Shown here one piece after another: positions 60,961 through 64,000 of a DNA stretch of 64,000 nt. Position 1 is the first letter of the stretch; each line of letters opens with the position of its first letter. Under the pieces are notes generated by a model. That model was not told where the DNA came from. It was given only the letters and a program-made list of their open reading frames with translations, and ran no database searches. This DNA comes from JANQIO01 sp965229625 (lineage in GTDB: Bacteria > Pseudomonadota > Gammaproteobacteria > Pseudomonadales > Halieaceae): the NCBI GenBank assembly GCA_965229625.1, contig CBDDJJ010000001.1, positions 2,170,001-2,234,000 of the forward strand, written 5' to 3'. Position numbers and translations under genes: made by a program.

Positions 60961-62439
60961 ATGAAATATGCTGACCTGCGCGGTTTCATCGACTTCCTGG
61001 AAGCCCGTGGCGAGCTGAAGCGCATCACGGCGGAGGTCGACCCCGTCCTGGAGATGACCGAGATCTGCGACCGCACCCTGCGGGCGCGCGGTCCGGCACT
61101 GCTGTTCGAAAACCCCAAAGGCTTCAACACGCCGGTGCTGGGCAACCTGTTCGGCACCGAGGAACGCGTTGCCCTTGGCATGGGCCAGGACAGCATCGAG
61201 GCGCTGCGCGAGGTCGGTGAACTGCTGGCCTACCTGCGCCAACCCGATCCGCCCAAGGGCATCAAGGATGCCTGGGAAAAGATGCCGGTGCTGAAGCAAG
61301 TGCTGAACATGGCCCCGAAAGTGGTCCGCAACGCCCCCTGCCAGCACCATGTCAAACAGGGCGACGAGGTCAACCTGTACGACATACCCATCCAGACCTG
61401 CTGGCCCGGCGACGCCGGCCCGCTGGTGACCTGGCCGCTGGTGGTCACACGCGGTCCCGACAAGGAGCGCCAGAACCTCGGCATCTATCGCATGCAGTTG
61501 ATCGGCCGCAACAAGTTGATCATGCGCTGGCTCAGCCATCGCGGCGGCGCCCTGGACTTTCGCGACTGGCAAATAAAGCACCCGGGCGAGCGCTACCCGG
61601 TGGCACTGGCCCTGGGCGCCGACCCGGCGACTACCCTGGGCGCCGTGACGCCGGTGCCCGACAGCCTCTCTGAATACGGCTTTGCCGGCCTGTTGCGCGG
61701 TAGCAAGACCGAGGTGGTGAGCTGCTACAGCGAGCTTTGCAAGAATCACGGCCTGCAGGTGCCCGCCACCGCCGAATATATCCTCGAGGGTTACCTGGAA
61801 CCCGGCGAGATGGCGGACGAGGGGCCCTTTGGCGACCACACGGGTTACTACAACGAGGTGGAGTCTTTCCCGGTGTTCACCGTAGACACCATCACCCACC
61901 GGGAGAACCCGATCTACCACAGCACCTATACCGGGCGACCCCCGGATGAGCCGTCGGTACTGGGTGCCGCATTGAATGAAGTGCTCATACCGCTGCTCAA
62001 AAAACAGTTCCCGGAAATCGTCGATTTTTACCTGCCGCCGGAGGGTTGCTCCTACCGGCTGGCGGTTATCACCATGCGCAAGGAATACCCCGGCCATGCC
62101 AAGCGCGTGATGTTCGGCGCCTGGAGTTTCCTGCGCCAGTTTATGTACACCAAGTTCATCATCGTTACTGACGACGACGTCAATGCACGCGACTGGCAGG
62201 ATGTGATCTGGGCGATGACCACCCGCATGGACCCGCAGCGCGACACGGTGATGATCGACAATACGCCCATCGACTACCTGGACTTCGCCTCACCGGTGTC
62301 CGGGCTGGGCTCCAAGATGGGCCTGGATGCGACCAACAAATGGCCCGGCGAAACCGATCGCGAGTGGGGCCAGCCGATCATCATGGACGCCGACGTCAAA
62401 GCCCGTGTGGACGCCCTTTGGGATGAGCTTGGCATCTAG
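60961..62439 (+). CDS. ubiD: 4-hydroxy-3-polyprenylbenzoate decarboxylase
   Basis: This 492-residue protein matches UbiD along its length (YADLRGFIDFLEARGELKRI, EGYLEPGEMADEGPFGDHTGYY, DYLDFASPVSGLGSKMGLDATNKW). It decarboxylates the polyprenylated ring in ubiquinone biosynthesis using prenylated FMN made by UbiX, not in this window. GGAG lies eight bases before the ATG. The order rho then ubiD is typical of gammaproteobacteria. Confidence 0.95.
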   Translation: MKYADLRGFIDFLEARGELKRITAEVDPVLEMTEICDRTLRARGPALLFENPKGFNTPVLGNLFGTEERVALGMGQDSIEALREVGELLAYLRQPDPPKGIKDAWEKMPVLKQVLNMAPKVVRNAPCQHHVKQGDEVNLYDIPIQTCWPGDAGPLVTWPLVVTRGPDKERQNLGIYRMQLIGRNKLIMRWLSHRGGALDFRDWQIKHPGERYPVALALGADPATTLGAVTPVPDSLSEYGFAGLLRGSKTEVVSCYSELCKNHGLQVPATAEYILEGYLEPGEMADEGPFGDHTGYYNEVESFPVFTVDTITHRENPIYHSTYTGRPPDEPSVLGAALNEVLIPLLKKQFPEIVDFYLPPEGCSYRLAVITMRKEYPGHAKRVMFGAWSFLRQFMYTKFIIVTDDDVNARDWQDVIWAMTTRMDPQRDTVMIDNTPIDYLDFASPVSGLGSKMGLDATNKWPGETDREWGQPIIMDADVKARVDALWDELGI

Positions 62440-62516
62440 CCGGGCCCAGGCACAGCCTCGATCAAATACCGAAACCCCTGGGCTATACTAGCCGCCGTTC
62501 AGTTTGGAGCACCTGC

Positions 62517-64000
62517 ATGAGCCGCATCAGTACCTATATCGTCCTGTTCCTGACGCTTGTCCTGGTGGTCTACCTGGCCTTCCTGGACACCCTGGCCAAG
62601 CCGGTGTTCGAGCGCATCGCCACGGAGCAGTACGGGGCGGAAGTCAGCATCGACCGGCTCAGTTTGAAACCCTTTGTCGGCAAGGCTACCCTCTACGACC
62701 TGCAGGTCGCCGATCGCCGCGATGCCATGCGCAACCTGGTGCAGGCCGATCGTGTCTACGTGAACATCGACATCATCAAGCTGGCGGAGAACGTGGTGGA
62801 TGTCTCCGACATGGAGATCGACGGGCTGCTGGCCTTCGCCCCACGCCAGACGCCGGCGACCATCCTGCGACCGCTGGTCGAAGAGGGCAGCGGCATTGAC
62901 CAGGTGGGCCTGCCAAACTTTGAGATTCCGGATGTGGACCGCCTGCTCGACGAACAGCGCGACGCGCTGGTGGGCGAGGTGCAGACCCTGCAACAGACCT
63001 TCGAGGGCACCCAGCAGAAGTGGCAGCAGAACATCGACTCCATTCCCGGCGAGGAAGATATCAACGCCTGGGAAGACCGCATTCGCGCGGTCAAAAACAC
63101 CGACAAACCGCTGCAGGCCTTGCAGGCCGCCACCGAAGTGAAAGCGGTGATCGCCGAGGTCAATGCGGAGCTGGAACGCCTCAGGAACCTGCAGCAGGAG
63201 TTTCGCGGCGACATGCAAATGCTGCGCGAGCAGGTCGAGCTGGCCGGTAAGCTACCGGAAAAATACACCCAACGCGTGGTCACTTCCCTGGGCCTGTCCA
63301 GTGAGCAGGTAGCCCAGCTCGGCCAGCGGGTACTGCGCGGTGACCTCGACGGCCTGTTGCAACAGGTGCTGGCGCCGCTGGCCTTCAATCAAAGCGGCGA
63401 GGCCGCCAGCCAGGAGCAGGCCCTGCCGATCTTCGTACGCCGCGCCGCGGTGAACGGCAGCCTGCTGCCTTCGGCCGCGGGCCTGTCTGTAAACGGCGAG
63501 CTCAAGGATTTTGCCTGGCCGCTGGAGAACGCCGACCAGGTGGCCACGCTGCTGCTGCAGGGTTCCAGCCTCGACGGCGGCCGGCTGGCGATCAACGCCA
63601 ACGTGGACCACCGCGGCGAACCCAGCGACACCGTTACCATCGACGTTGACCACCTGCCATTGAAAGATATGAGCCTGGCGGGCACAGAAACCCTAGCCGT
63701 CACCCTGCTGCAAACCCTCGCCAGTGTCAGCGGGGAACTCAAGGTGCAGGGCGGCCAGCTGAGCGGCGGCTTCACCAACCGCTTCTCCGAGACTCAGTTC
63801 GATACCCGCCTGCTTGAGGGCGCCGGGCAGTCTGCCGAATTGCTGTCGCGGGTGCTGGCGGCCACGACCGACTTCATGATGCAGTTGGATTTCTCCGGCA
63901 CACTCACAGAGCCGCAAATCAGCCTGGCTTCGGATATGGACCAGCTATTCCAAGCCACCCTGGAAGGGGCGATACGCGAGGGCGTGACAGAACTGACCAA
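62517..64000 (+). CDS. TIGR03545-like membrane-anchored protein, 3' end outside the window
   Basis: The frame is open from ATG 62517 to the right edge, 494 codons with no stop. The product has an N-terminal membrane anchor (residues 6-24), an AsmA-like beta-rich start (VFERIATEQYGAEVSIDRLSLKPFVGKATLYDLQVADRR), a long coiled coil (about 140-250) and a second beta-rich part. This matches the TIGR03545 type, usually about 550 residues. A TATACT -10 at 62484-62489 precedes it. Function is unknown, probably envelope-related. Confidence 0.8.
   Translation, partial: MSRISTYIVLFLTLVLVVYLAFLDTLAKPVFERIATEQYGAEVSIDRLSLKPFVGKATLYDLQVADRRDAMRNLVQADRVYVNIDIIKLAENVVDVSDMEIDGLLAFAPRQTPATILRPLVEEGSGIDQVGLPNFEIPDVDRLLDEQRDALVGEVQTLQQTFEGTQQKWQQNIDSIPGEEDINAWEDRIRAVKNTDKPLQALQAATEVKAVIAEVNAELERLRNLQQEFRGDMQMLREQVELAGKLPEKYTQRVVTSLGLSSEQVAQLGQRVLRGDLDGLLQQVLAPLAFNQSGEAASQEQALPIFVRRAAVNGSLLPSAAGLSVNGELKDFAWPLENADQVATLLLQGSSLDGGRLAINANVDHRGEPSDTVTIDVDHLPLKDMSLAGTETLAVTLLQTLASVSGELKVQGGQLSGGFTNRFSETQFDTRLLEGAGQSAELLSRVLAATTDFMMQLDFSGTLTEPQISLASDMDQLFQATLEGAIREGVTELT

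Noticed and set aside
59381..62097. Long minus-strand frames opposite rho and ubiD (476 and 462 codons)
   Set aside because: Rho and UbiD are unmistakable on the plus strand, and the antisense products resemble no family.

Overview
The window is chromosomal DNA from a high-GC (roughly 60% or more) gammaproteobacterium. Housekeeping genes (gshA, hslRO, yrfG, dsbB, rsd, yheS, trxA-rho-ubiD), polyhydroxyalkanoate phasins with a PhaD-like regulator, and many SDR, peroxiredoxin, RND and methyltransferase genes suggest a marine, aerobic, Halieaceae/Cellvibrionales-like organism. This placement is inferred from gene content and protein style only. I saw no rRNA, tRNA, CRISPR array, insertion sequence or prophage. 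Coding density is very high, and the only gene-free stretch over 300 bases is the trxA-rho intergenic region.

Region 1 (1-16525) is the most unusual part: two divergent, tightly packed runs around a 229-bp intergenic region at 10176-10404. The minus-strand run (10175 to beyond 1) encodes a c-type heme protein, a diheme LamG lipoprotein, a Tat-exported DUF1501-like protein, a small periplasmic protein, a TPR protein and a TPR lipoprotein cut by the window edge. The plus-strand run (10405-16525) encodes an HzsA-like diheme beta-propeller lipoprotein, two outer-membrane barrel proteins (one with an SH3 domain), a TlpA-type thioredoxin, a DUF4266 lipopeptide with a Gly/Cys tail and a DUF3570 barrel. 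An ApbE flavin transferase lies about 4 kb further on. Together they look like an undescribed extracytoplasmic redox assembly.

Region 2 (16.5-28.7 kb) holds a methyltransferase, an M20 and an M24 peptidase, a frameshifted YkgJ-type gene, apbE, yrfG, the hslR-hslO pair, an RND efflux pair and an outer-membrane channel-like protein whose best start is an ATA codon. Region 3 (28.8-35.3 kb) has two phasins with Lys/Ala-rich tails at opposite ends, a PhaD-like regulator, a peroxiredoxin, an SDR, and a TetR regulator with two strong operators driving a fatty-acid-hydroxylase fusion.

Region 4 (35.3-39.3 kb) is an overlapping minus-strand operon. Its first gene carries the signature motifs of a halohydrin dehalogenase, followed by an SMP-30-like propeller, a DASS anion transporter and a DUF1338 (2-oxoadipate dioxygenase-type) enzyme. 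Region 5 (39.4-47.9 kb) has moaA, nitronate monooxygenase, a zinc alcohol dehydrogenase divergent from a LysR regulator, a MoxR/VWA pair, a luciferase-like oxidoreductase and an APH-type phosphotransferase. Region 6 (48-64 kb) is mainly core genes: gshA, acpH, dsbB, rsd, an FKBP isomerase, an orphan ParA, a TIGR02444 protein, yheS, a TVP38/flavin-disulfide-reductase fusion with arsM and a GIY-YIG gene, trxA, rho, ubiD and the start of a TIGR03545-like gene cut by the right edge.
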